This document shows positions 1-6,508 of a stretch of 8,233 nt of DNA, one piece after another. Source of the stretch: Immundisolibacteraceae bacterium (lineage in GTDB: Bacteria > Pseudomonadota > Gammaproteobacteria > Immundisolibacterales > Immundisolibacteraceae); assembly GCA_019090185.1 (NCBI GenBank), contig JAHRWJ010000111.1:1-8233 (forward strand), given 5' to 3'. Under the pieces are notes generated by a model. It had not been told where the DNA came from, did not search any database, and was given only the letters and a program-made list of their open reading frames with translations. The translations under genes were made by a program, and so were the position numbers. How positions within the stretch are numbered: the stretch's first letter is position 1; each line of letters opens with the position of its first letter.

Positions 1-413
1 ACTGGGCCAACCTGTTCACTGATGACTGTGTCTACTGGGTGCAGGCGTGGCAGGGTGAGCATGAACTGGCGAATGATCCCGAGCGGGATGTATCGCTGAT
101 CTACATGGATAGCAAGGCGATGATCGAGGATCGGCTCTGGCGCTTTACCAGCGGCACTGCGCCGGCGGCGATTCCGTTGCCGCGTACTAGTCATCTGGTG
201 GGTACGGTCACCTTGCAGGCCATGAGCGAAACAGAAGCAGAGCTGCGTAGCCACTGGCAGGTGGGGGCTTACCGTTTTAAAGAGATGACCCAAACCGCTG
301 GTCGCAGTTATTACACCTTACGGTTAGAGGATGGCCAGTGGCGTATTGCCCGGCGGCGTTCGATTTTGATTAATGACCAGACTCAAACAGCGCTGGACCT
401 TTACCACCTGTAG
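1..413 (+). CDS. Aromatic-ring-hydroxylating dioxygenase beta subunit, benzoate type (5' end outside window)
   Basis: This is the C-terminal 136 residues of a ring-hydroxylating dioxygenase small (beta) subunit; the first complete codon is at position 3 and the stop is TAG at 411-413. Visible family marks are the Y-W pair near the start, the run ending DVSLIYMDS, the RLWRFTSG segment, and PRTSH followed by a strand-rich NTF2/SnoaL-like C-terminus ending in a WRIARRRSILIND strand. Beta subunits have no metal site and stabilise alpha3beta3 hexamers of the benzoate/anthranilate/halobenzoate group. Compared with the second beta subunit at 7974, about 30 N-terminal residues are missing; roughly half of the shared residues are identical (27-28 of about 54, counted by eye). 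Its alpha partner is expected just upstream of the window. The next gene, a CarAa-like oxygenase, belongs to a class that normally needs no beta subunit, so it is probably not the partner. Family assignment is secure; substrate is unknown. Confidence 0.9.
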   Translation, partial: WANLFTDDCVYWVQAWQGEHELANDPERDVSLIYMDSKAMIEDRLWRFTSGTAPAAIPLPRTSHLVGTVTLQAMSETEAELRSHWQVGAYRFKEMTQTAGRSYYTLRLEDGQWRIARRRSILINDQTQTALDLYHL

Positions 414-448
414 CTAAATCTTAGTCGCTATAGATAAAACAGATAAAT

Positions 449-452
449 GGAG
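449..452 (+). promoter_or_regulatory. Ribosome binding site deciding the start of the CarAa-like gene
   Basis: GGAG lies 8 bases before the GTG at 461. The in-frame GTG at 452 overlaps this site and has only AT-rich sequence before it, so 461 is the better start. Confidence 0.6.
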
Positions 453-460
453 TGGGACCT

Positions 461-1672
461 GTGAATGATGTAAGTGACGCTAAAAACCCGATCGTCGATC
501 CGGCGGTGGTGGCCCAGTTAAAAAGTTGGGGCGGTTATGTTGATGCGAAACTAGGGTTTCGCAACCACTGGTACCCGGTGCGGTTTAGTGACGAACTTGA
601 AGAGGGCAAACCGTCGCCATTTCAGCTCGGTGGCGAGAAGCTGCTGATCAACCGCATCGATGGTAAAGCCTATTGCATGGCCGACACCTGCCTGCATCGG
701 GGAGTGCCGCTTTCAGAGAAAATCGAGTGCTACAGCAAGGCGACCATCACCTGCTGGTATCACGGCTGGACCTACGATTTTAAAGACGGCAACCTCTGCG
801 ACATTCTTACCGACCCGAACAGCAAAATGATCGGCAACCGGGCGCTGCAGACCTATCCGGTAGAAGAAGCCAAGGGGCTGGTGTTTGTTTTTCTCGGTGA
901 CGTGGCAGAAGGGGACAAGCCACCGGCGTTGGCGCTAGATCTACCGCCGGGCTTTCTGGATGAAGATCGTTACGCACTGGGGATTCGCCGCGAAATCGGT
1001 TCAAACTGGCGGCTAGGTGCCGAGAATGGCTTTGATACCACGCACATATTCATCCACAAAGATTCGACCTACATCACCGCCCGCGACGCGCCGATTCCAT
1101 TGGGTTTTGCTACGCTGCCAGGACTAGAACTGGATATCCATGACAGGGACGATGCCCCTAAAGGGGTAGTCGATCCGCTGATGGGTAACTACCAGCCAGT
1201 GTTTGCGGCAGAGATTGACGGCAAGCCTGCGCTGAGTAGTCATCGTCCCGATGGGGCGCATCAAACCATTTTTCGCATCTCACTCTGGCTGCCCGGTATT
1301 CTCACCGTGGAGAATCACCCCGAGCCGGATATTACCCAGGTGGAATTTTATGTGCCGATCGACGAGCGACGGCATATGTATTTTCAAGTGCTAAGTAAGG
1401 CGGGAGTCACCCAACCGGAGCAGGTCCAGCGTTACCGGGAAGAGTTCACCTCGCTGCACGAGCCATTAGCACTGCGCGGTTTCAATGATGATGACATCTG
1501 GGCCCGGGAAGCATCCCAGAGCTTTTACGATGATGACCGTGGCTGGCTCGAAGAGCAGCTGTTTGAGGCCGATCACAACCTGATCGCCTGGCGAAAACTG
1601 GCCAGTGATCATGGTCGCGGTATTCAGCGGCCACCTAAAACAGGCGCAGCGAAGGTTGTAGAAAAACTCTGA
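461..1672 (+). CDS. Rieske non-heme iron oxygenase, CarAa-like (carbazole 1,9a-dioxygenase terminal oxygenase family)
   Basis: Predicted terminal oxygenase that uses electrons from a separate ferredoxin to dioxygenate an aromatic ring. It resembles CarAa of carbazole degraders along its whole length (from memory), for example YVDAKLGFRNHWYPV near the N-terminus, NRIDGK, TITCWYH, CDILT and GFN-x-DDIWAREA near the C-terminus. Numbering from GTG 461 (403 aa): the Rieske cluster ligands are C77, H79, C98 and H101 with the usual 18-residue gap. The mononuclear iron ligands are H195, H199 and D345, with bridging D192; these line up with H183, H187, D333 and D180 of CarAa at a constant offset of 12. 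CarAa is a homotrimer without a beta subunit and attacks the ring carbon next to a bridging heteroatom (angular attack), so the upstream beta subunit is probably not its partner. A hydrolase follows, as in car operons, but no CarBa/CarBb ring-cleavage genes are present. Family is certain; true substrate is not. Confidence 0.93.
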   Translation: MNDVSDAKNPIVDPAVVAQLKSWGGYVDAKLGFRNHWYPVRFSDELEEGKPSPFQLGGEKLLINRIDGKAYCMADTCLHRGVPLSEKIECYSKATITCWYHGWTYDFKDGNLCDILTDPNSKMIGNRALQTYPVEEAKGLVFVFLGDVAEGDKPPALALDLPPGFLDEDRYALGIRREIGSNWRLGAENGFDTTHIFIHKDSTYITARDAPIPLGFATLPGLELDIHDRDDAPKGVVDPLMGNYQPVFAAEIDGKPALSSHRPDGAHQTIFRISLWLPGILTVENHPEPDITQVEFYVPIDERRHMYFQVLSKAGVTQPEQVQRYREEFTSLHEPLALRGFNDDDIWAREASQSFYDDDRGWLEEQLFEADHNLIAWRKLASDHGRGIQRPPKTGAAKVVEKL

Positions 1673-1710
1673 TTTAACCGTGTTACGTCAGGGTTTGGCA
1701 GGAGAGGGTG

Positions 1711-1736
1711 AGCGCTGGTTTCTACCCGGCGCTTTT
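1711..1736 (+). terminator. Possible Rho-independent terminator after the CarAa-like gene
   Basis: AGCGCTGG at 1711-1718 pairs with CCGGCGCT at 1726-1733 (8 bp with one G-T wobble) around a 7-base loop. It is followed by only four Ts and then AT-rich sequence. It sits between the CarAa-like gene and the hydrolase, so it may attenuate rather than fully stop read-through. Confidence 0.45.
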
Positions 1737-1756
1737 ATAATTATTATTGGTTTATC

Positions 1757-1762
1757 AAGGAG
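1757..1762 (+). promoter_or_regulatory. Ribosome binding site deciding the hydrolase start
   Basis: AAGGAG lies 11 bases before the ATG at 1774. A longer reading from TTG at 1747 would place this site inside the coding region and has no site of its own. Confidence 0.65.
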
Positions 1763-1773
1763 CACTTATAAAG

Positions 1774-2613
1774 ATGAATGCGATTAACGAAGCTAAATAT
1801 CCCAAGCAGTTCATTGATGTGGACGGCGTTAAAACCTGCTACATCGAGGCCGGTGAAGGCGAACCGCTGATTTTGATCCACGGCGGCGGTGCCGGAGCCA
1901 ACGGCTACGGCAACTGGTTTACCAGTCTGCCGCTGTTCTCTAAAAACTTTCGCACCATTGCCGTCGATATGCTCGGCTTTGGTCAAACCGACAGCCCCGA
2001 TCCGGCTGATTGCGATTATTCGCAAAAAGCCCGCTACGACCACATTGCTGGCTTCATTAAGGCGATGGGGTTTGAGAAAGCCAACCTGGTGGGTAACTCC
2101 ATGGGTGGCGCTACCGCCATGGGCGTGGCAATTGAACACCCTGATCTGTGCGACAAGCTGGTGCTGATGGGAAGCGCCGGCTTAAACACTGAAATCAACG
2201 AAGCGCTGGGGCCGGTACTCGGTTACGACTACACCAAAGAGGGCATGATTCGGCTGATCGAAGTGCTCACCAATGACGACTTCGAGATCACCCAGGAGAT
2301 GATCGACTATCGTCACGGCAACTCGGTTGACCCGACCAACAAAATCTCCTACGACGCCACTATGAATTGGGTGCGCGGCCAGGGAGGCCTCTACTATGAA
2401 GAGGACTTTATCGCCCAGGTTAAGCAGAAGACTCTGGTGGTCAATGGCAAGGATGATCAGGTAGTGCCACTGACCAGCGCCCACCGGTTTCTGGAATTAA
2501 TCGAGCACTCATGGGGTTACATCGTGCCCCACTGTGGCCACTGGGCGATGATCGAATATCCAGCTGATTTCGCTGGTGCGGTTAGTGCGTTTTTACTGAC
2601 TCATAAGTCGTAA
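1774..2613 (+). CDS. Alpha/beta-fold hydrolase, meta-cleavage product hydrolase type (MhpC/BphD/CarC/CmtE-like)
   Basis: A 279-residue soluble alpha/beta hydrolase. The oxyanion-hole motif HGGGAG is at residues 36-41, the nucleophile elbow GNSMGG puts the catalytic serine at S109, NGKDDQVVPL gives the acid at D228, and CGHWAMIEYP gives the base at H256. The layout and length match enzymes that hydrolyse the C-C bond of 2-hydroxy-6-oxo-hexa-2,4-dienoates formed by extradiol ring cleavage, yielding 2-hydroxypentadienoate and an acid. It follows the CarAa-like gene on the same strand at about 100 bases, much as CarC belongs to car operons. No ring-cleavage dioxygenase is in the window, so its substrate must be produced by an enzyme encoded elsewhere. 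An ester hydrolase role is possible, but the GGGAG oxyanion loop and CGHWA motif favour the C-C hydrolase group. Confidence 0.88.
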   Translation: MNAINEAKYPKQFIDVDGVKTCYIEAGEGEPLILIHGGGAGANGYGNWFTSLPLFSKNFRTIAVDMLGFGQTDSPDPADCDYSQKARYDHIAGFIKAMGFEKANLVGNSMGGATAMGVAIEHPDLCDKLVLMGSAGLNTEINEALGPVLGYDYTKEGMIRLIEVLTNDDFEITQEMIDYRHGNSVDPTNKISYDATMNWVRGQGGLYYEEDFIAQVKQKTLVVNGKDDQVVPLTSAHRFLELIEHSWGYIVPHCGHWAMIEYPADFAGAVSAFLLTHKS

Positions 2614-2638
2614 ACCTACCGTTTCGATGGCACCCAAT

Positions 2639-2675
2639 CGAATCTGCGCGGCTGCCTAAAGGCCGCGCAGGTTCG
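2639..2675. terminator. Strong hairpin between convergent genes, probable bidirectional terminator
   Basis: CGAATCTGCGCGGC at 2639-2652 pairs with 2662-2675 over 14 bp (one T-G wobble, otherwise perfect) around a 9-base loop. It lies in the 107-base gap between the 3' ends of the hydrolase and the SDR, where a shared terminator is expected. There is no T-run directly after it on either strand, so it is not a textbook intrinsic terminator. Confidence 0.65.
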
Positions 2676-2720
2676 TTGCTATCGATGTTAAAAAAGATCA
2701 ACCCCCATCGCTCAGCGCTA

Positions 2721-3512
2721 TCAGGTGTGACCTTTATCCATTAGATCAGCCTGCTTACCCGCTGCATAACCACCGTCGATCGGTACCAGTGCACCGGTGA
2801 TATAGGCGGCGTCGTCAGAGGCTAGAAAGGCGATCAATTTCGCCGCTTCTGCTGGTTGGCCGGCACGGCCTAATACGCAAAACTCTTCGCCCATGTTTTC
2901 GAAGCCAGGATTGTTTTCTATCCAGCCCATGATTCGTGGCGATAGCATCATGCCTGGCATGATCGCATTCACTCTGATGTTGTCGGCGGCACAATCCAGG
3001 GCCATGGCCCGCGACAGGGTGTTGATCGCCCCCTTGGCGGCGGCGTAGGCCGCATTGCTACTACCGGGTAAGACGCCAGCGACCGATGAGGTGTTGATAA
3101 TCACCCCGCCACCACGTTTGCGAAGCATCGGTATGGCATATTTTGAGCAGCGATATACGGTGTTGAGGTTGGTGTCGATGGTGATGTTCCATTCCTCTTC
3201 GGTCGCCTCTTCAACCGTACCGAAATAGCGGGTACCGCCACAGACGTTAACCAGCACGTCGAGCCCGCCAAAGGTAGATTCTGCCAGCGCCAGGGCTGTT
3301 TTAATGTCGGCCACATCAGTGGCATCCATTTTTGTGGCGACTGCACGGCCACCGGTTTCAACAATATCGGCGGCGGTCTGAATGGCGAGGGATTCATCGA
3401 GTTCGCCAACCACCACGTAGGCTCCACGCCGGCCGAATTCGAGAGCGCACTCCCGGCCAATTCCGGCGCCGGCGGCGGTGACCAATACAACTTTATCAGT
3501 GTAATCGCTCAT
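2721..3512 (-). CDS. Short-chain dehydrogenase/reductase (SDR), possible cis-diol or alcohol dehydrogenase
   Basis: A 263-residue classical-length SDR with a Rossmann fold. The start is ATG at 3512 because GAGGA at 3520-3524 lies 7 bases before it; an in-frame start at 3527 would swallow that site. The cofactor loop is TAAGAGIG at residues 12-19, where the usual second-position glycine is alanine. E37 after the second strand suggests NAD rather than NADP. N115, S143, Y156 and K160 form the catalytic tetrad (YAAAK). The usual NNAG motif reads NVCG at residues 89-92. The C-terminal GALVPIDGGYAAG segment is typical. It lies 76 bases downstream of the UbiD gene on the same strand, so the two are probably co-transcribed. 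In this setting it may oxidise a cis-dihydrodiol from one of the dioxygenases, as CmtB or BenD do, but SDR substrates cannot be read from sequence. Confidence 0.9.
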   Translation of the reverse strand: MSDYTDKVVLVTAAGAGIGRECALEFGRRGAYVVVGELDESLAIQTAADIVETGGRAVATKMDATDVADIKTALALAESTFGGLDVLVNVCGGTRYFGTVEEATEEEWNITIDTNLNTVYRCSKYAIPMLRKRGGGVIINTSSVAGVLPGSSNAAYAAAKGAINTLSRAMALDCAADNIRVNAIMPGMMLSPRIMGWIENNPGFENMGEEFCVLGRAGQPAEAAKLIAFLASDDAAYITGALVPIDGGYAAGKQADLMDKGHT

Positions 3513-3588
3513 GATTATTCTCCTCATTTAAGATGAAATTTGGTGTTTGTTTTTTGCCTTTTCTTTGGGGTTAATCTAGTGCCATGGT

Positions 3589-4989
3589 TCAGCGGGTGCC
3601 GGTGCGCAGCTTGGTTGCGCTAGATTTACGCAGTTCAGCGCGGCGACCGCGAACGCGTTTCATCATCTCGTCAGTTGGGCGGACCACATCTGGATAGCCT
3701 GTTAGCGGTTCGGTAGCGTCAATACCCATTTTTTTCCAGGTCGGCGAGCCGTATTTCTCCGGCGACGGTCCGGTGGTGCAATAACCGTCACCGGTGATCA
3801 CATCTCGCTCCGGATCTGAGCGGGTGCCGATGGCCCAGTAGACCTGCTCCGCGTCACGAGGATTAATATCCTCGTCAACCACGATCACGGTTTTGACCAC
3901 CCGGTTAGTCCACAGATAGTAGATGACATGTTTGGCCTGCTCTTCGAAGGTTTTTTTCAAGCAGACGATCACTGTCATCATGTCGGGAGGGTAGTAGACC
4001 TCCTTTACAGTGGGTGCCACGTCGTTGCGCAGTTTTACCAGGAAACCGGCCTCACCGGCGAGTTGACCGAGCATGTGGGTTTCGGTCGGCGGTGTGCCCA
4101 GGTAGCTAAATAAATAAAGCGGATCACGCCTGCTGGTAGCGTGGTGAAAGTTGACCACCGGCTGCTGCTCTACCTTGCTGTAATAGCCCGGATATTCACC
4201 GTATTGGCCTTCGGTTTCCAATTCTCCTGGGGGGATAATGCCTTCCAGCACGATTTCGCAGTTTGCGGGTACTTCGAGATCAAGGGTGTCGCATTTAACC
4301 AGTTCAATAGGTTCGCCCCGCATGGCGCTGGCCAGCTCAATTTCGTCATCGCCCAAATTCAGCCCGGGGACTTGAGAAGCGATATAGAGCATCGGATCGG
4401 CACCAATAGCGACGGCAATTTCCATCGGCTTGCCTAGCGCTTCATATTTTTTTCGGATCACCCCGCAATGGGCCGGCGGGTTTGACCAGATGCCGGTGTG
4501 GTTGTCGCCTTTGAGCATCATTCGATTGATCGACATGTTGCGACGTCCGGTCTCCGGGTCTTTGACGATCACCAGGCCGTAGTTGATAAAGGCGCCGCTG
4601 TCCTGCTTGTTGGCGATGATTGGCGGCACCAGACTTTGCAGGTTGAAATCATTGCCGGGCAGCACGATCTGTTTACAAACCGCGTCGTCGACCAGTGGCA
4701 GTTCAGTCATTGGCGAGCGACGAATGCGTTCGATGTAGGATTCAATCAGTTCCGGTTCATCAATCTCCATGGCCATTGCTACCCGCTGTCGGGTGCCAAG
4801 CATATCGGTGAGTACCGATCCACGGTGGCCAATGACATTGGTAAACAGCAGTGCTGGGCCTTGTTCGTCGAGGTTGTCTCGGCAAATGGCGCCGAGTTCT
4901 TCGTCCGGGTCGACCGGGGCGTCAATGGTGAGCAGCTCACCGGCAGCGTCCAGTCGCGCCATGAACTGGCGTAAATCAGCGTAGGGCAT
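3589..4989 (-). CDS. UbiD-family prenyl-FMN-dependent (de)carboxylase
   Basis: A 466-residue UbiD-family enzyme that would reversibly remove a carboxyl group from an aromatic or unsaturated acid using prenylated FMN. Compared from memory with Aspergillus niger Fdc1, all key residues fall at one constant offset of 17: metal and cofactor ligands N151, H174 and E216 (Fdc1 N168, H191, E233) and the catalytic R156, E260 and E265 (R173, E277, E282). The two glutamates sit in EGQYGEYPGYY. The start ATG at 4989 has a strong TGAGGAGG site 8 bases upstream. It is first in a two-gene minus-strand unit with the SDR. No ubiX-like prenyltransferase is in the window, so cofactor must come from elsewhere. 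Known family specificities include protocatechuate, vanillate, pyrrole-2-carboxylate and phenazine-1-carboxylate; which applies here is open. A role in ubiquinone synthesis is unlikely given the catabolic neighbours. Confidence 0.93.
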   Translation of the reverse strand: MPYADLRQFMARLDAAGELLTIDAPVDPDEELGAICRDNLDEQGPALLFTNVIGHRGSVLTDMLGTRQRVAMAMEIDEPELIESYIERIRRSPMTELPLVDDAVCKQIVLPGNDFNLQSLVPPIIANKQDSGAFINYGLVIVKDPETGRRNMSINRMMLKGDNHTGIWSNPPAHCGVIRKKYEALGKPMEIAVAIGADPMLYIASQVPGLNLGDDEIELASAMRGEPIELVKCDTLDLEVPANCEIVLEGIIPPGELETEGQYGEYPGYYSKVEQQPVVNFHHATSRRDPLYLFSYLGTPPTETHMLGQLAGEAGFLVKLRNDVAPTVKEVYYPPDMMTVIVCLKKTFEEQAKHVIYYLWTNRVVKTVIVVDEDINPRDAEQVYWAIGTRSDPERDVITGDGYCTTGPSPEKYGSPTWKKMGIDATEPLTGYPDVVRPTDEMMKRVRGRRAELRKSSATKLRTGTR

Positions 4990-5058
4990 CGTCTCTTCCT
5001 CCTCAGGATTTAACGTCAGCGATTATGCCTGAATAGAGAGGGATCTATATTCTTATCT

Positions 5059-5078
5059 AACCAGTTGAAGAGTTGGTT
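5059..5078. promoter_or_regulatory. Dyad in the UbiD/MarR-remnant intergenic region, candidate operator
   Basis: AACCA at 5059-5063 is mirrored by TGGTT at 5074-5078 with a 10-base spacer, in the 163-base gap upstream of the UbiD gene (minus) and the MarR remnant (plus). A MarR regulator often binds such a divergent gap, but no clear promoter could be placed here, so this is only a candidate. Confidence 0.3.
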
Positions 5079-5152
5079 TTTCTGAGTATTGTCGATATGA
5101 AATTATGCTGTCTATGAGTAAGTGAGAATTAGAAGGAAAATTCCTTACTGAG

Positions 5153-5475
5153 ATGGCACTGGAGGTTTTCCGGCTCAACGGAATGCTGTTGGCTGCCGAA
5201 AACCGACTGGCCCAGCCCTTTGACCTGACCAGCGCGCGATGGCAGGTAATGGGGGTAATTCATCTGTCGGGCCGCACCCTGACGGTCGCCCAGATAGCGC
5301 GTCGAATGGGTCTCACCCGCTGTATGAATTACATGATATGGGAGAGCCTGGAGAGTTTTCGTGCGGCCTTCACCAACCCGGAATTTCAGGGGCGCATTGC
5401 GGCCTATCCTGACAGTGTAGTTTCATCGCGCACCAGTTTAAAAAACTGGCGGCGGCCGGGCACTATAAAGCCTAA
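5153..5475 (+). pseudogene. Decayed chimera: N-terminal half of a MarR regulator joined to the C-terminal part of an ABM-like protein, with a frameshift
   Basis: The first 56 codons from ATG 5153 read like the start of a MarR-family regulator: helices around LEVFRLNGMLLAAENRL, then LTSARWQVMGVI and the HTH start TVAQIARRMGLTR. It stops inside the recognition helix and passes at about 5320 into MNYMIWESLESFRAAFTNPEF and YPDSVVSS. That part resembles the C-terminal part of small antibiotic-biosynthesis-monooxygenase-like (ABM) proteins. At about 5429 one base seems to be missing: in the -1 frame the sequence reads HQFKKLAAAGHYKA and stops at TAA 5473-5475, restoring a family-like SSPH-x-FKK ending. 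Without the frame change, the open frame runs on to 5542 into sequence antisense to the aldolase end. Both genes are therefore non-functional: the regulator lacks most of its DNA-binding wing and dimerisation region. An internal deletion between two adjacent genes is the simplest cause. The gene names are family-level recognition from memory. Confidence 0.75.
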
Positions 5476-5516
5476 ACGGGCAGTCGGTGATGGCTTGAAA
5501 ACAGGAACTTTAAGGG

Positions 5517-6302
5517 TCAGCTGCAATAATCCGGGTCGGTGATTTCGACCTCCCGAATCAGCGCCTCAAATGGAAGTTTGCCGATACCATCCGGGGTGAT
5601 GGTCATCTGCTGATTAGGCACTTCGGCGGCAATCGCCTTGAGTTGACCACTCTCCAGCGCATTGATTTTGGCGCCACTGGCCAGCACCGATAGTTGAATT
5701 TTGGAGGCGTGTTCGAGTAGCCACATCATCACGAAGGCCTCTCCGATTGAGCGTCCCACGGTGAGTGCTCCATGGTTTCTTAGGATCAGGGTCGATTTAT
5801 CGCCCAGGTCGGCTACCAGCCTGGCTTTCTCGCCCTCGTCAATGGCGATGCCCTCGAAGTCATGATAGGCAATCTTGCCCGAGAACTGCATCGAGTCCTG
5901 ATTGATAAACATGAATCCTTGTTCGAGACAGGAGACGGCTACCGATGCCGGGCCATGGGTGTGCAGGGCGCAGATTACGTCATCGCGGGCGCCATGAATG
6001 GCGCTGTGAATCACATAGCCAGCCTGATTGATTTTCTCGCTACCATCGCCATTAATAACATTACCTTGCAGGTCTACTTTAACCAGGTTAGAAGCGGTGA
6101 TTTCGTCATAACGCAGGCCAAAATTGTTGATGAGGAAATGTTCTTCGTCACCGGGCACTCGGGCGGTAATGTGGTTAAAAATCAATGAAGTCCAGCCCTT
6201 GTTATGCACCAGACGATAGGCAGCTGCGAGCTCTTTGCGGATTTGCCACTCTTCGATGCTGCAGTTTTTAAGCGGGATATTGGTATCGGCAACTTTGTTC
6301 AT
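5517..6302 (-). CDS. Class II aldolase/adducin-family protein, probable metal-dependent decarboxylase of aromatic catabolism
   Basis: A 261-residue class II aldolase/adducin-fold protein. Metal ligands are H114 and H116 in the HTHGPAS motif and H177 in RNHGAL. The fuculose-aldolase catalytic glutamate is absent: the matching segment reads NQAGYVIHSAIH, with glycine 95 four residues before H99 where the aldolase has Glu. This is the usual form in the non-aldolase members. Those include, from established knowledge, CmtD of p-cumate degradation and the 3,4-dihydroxyphthalate decarboxylase PhtC, which remove CO2 from aromatic or ring-cleaved acids. The start ATG at 6302 has GAGGAG 9 bases upstream. 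It is transcribed alone, divergent from the second dioxygenase and convergent with the MarR/ABM remnant, with a 41-base gap to the latter and no clear terminator. A decarboxylase role fits the context; aldolase or epimerase activity cannot be excluded. Confidence 0.87.
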   Translation of the reverse strand: MNKVADTNIPLKNCSIEEWQIRKELAAAYRLVHNKGWTSLIFNHITARVPGDEEHFLINNFGLRYDEITASNLVKVDLQGNVINGDGSEKINQAGYVIHSAIHGARDDVICALHTHGPASVAVSCLEQGFMFINQDSMQFSGKIAYHDFEGIAIDEGEKARLVADLGDKSTLILRNHGALTVGRSIGEAFVMMWLLEHASKIQLSVLASGAKINALESGQLKAIAAEVPNQQMTITPDGIGKLPFEALIREVEITDPDYCS

Positions 6303-6403
6303 GGGTTGGCGCTCCTCTGGTTTGTTCGGTCTCTGTTGGCAGACTCTCTAAGGTTGACCATAGCACCATTGTTGCTCAGAGCTGAACAGTCGGGCCGAGA
6401 TTG

Positions 6404-6412
6404 AACCAGGTT
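6404..6412. promoter_or_regulatory. Palindrome AACC-A-GGTT touching the predicted -35 box
   Basis: A perfect 9-base palindrome whose last base is the first T of the TTGACT box at 6412. Its position suits a regulator site controlling the second dioxygenase, and it shares AACCAG with the dyad at 5059. Short enough to occur by chance. Confidence 0.3.
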
Positions 6413-6440
6413 TGACTGTGGTGACCCGGTTCTGTTTGAT
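6412..6440 (+). promoter_or_regulatory. Candidate sigma-70 promoter for the second dioxygenase
   Basis: TTGACT at 6412-6417 (5 of 6 match to the -35 consensus) and TTTGAT at 6435-6440 (4 of 6 match to the -10) are separated by exactly 17 bases. It is in the divergent gap and points toward the dioxygenase, leaving a leader of about 100 bases. Confidence 0.5.
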
Positions 6441-6465
6441 AGGATCAGTCCCAGGATAGAGCGGT

Positions 6466-6490
6466 TCTTTTGAAAAAGAGCTAACTAGCT
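6466..6490 (+). repeat. Two adjoining short inverted repeats in the leader of the second dioxygenase
   Basis: TCTTTT-GA-AAAAGA at 6466-6479 and AGCTA-AC-TAGCT at 6479-6490 share one base. Each is a perfect inverted repeat with a 2-base centre. They lie between the predicted promoter and the ribosome binding site; operator half-sites or leader structure are possible roles. Confidence 0.4.
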
Positions 6491-6508
6491 GACTCGGGAG
6501 AGGTGGTA

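Noticed and set aside
452..460. Earlier GTG start for the CarAa-like gene
   Set aside because: The only good ribosome binding site overlaps this codon and is correctly spaced for the GTG at 461.
1736..1741. Perfect TATAAT upstream of the hydrolase
   Set aside because: No acceptable -35 box at 16-18 bases; the sequence lies in the AT-rich tail of the hairpin at 1711-1733, so a promoter is not supported.
1744..2139. Open frame on the minus strand opposite the hydrolase
   Set aside because: It is the antisense shadow of a gene with a complete catalytic triad and shows no family features of its own. The same holds for the other overlapping frames inside the UbiD, SDR, aldolase and dioxygenase genes.
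5437..5446. Programmed -1 frameshifting at the T-TTA-AAA-AAC run
   Set aside because: The residues before the run already appear out of frame (RTS in place of PHQ), and the upstream half is itself a truncated MarR, so decay is simpler.
5476..5542. Continuation of the MarR/ABM open frame to 5542
   Set aside because: After the frameshift the reading has no family resemblance and runs into the antisense of the aldolase 3' end.
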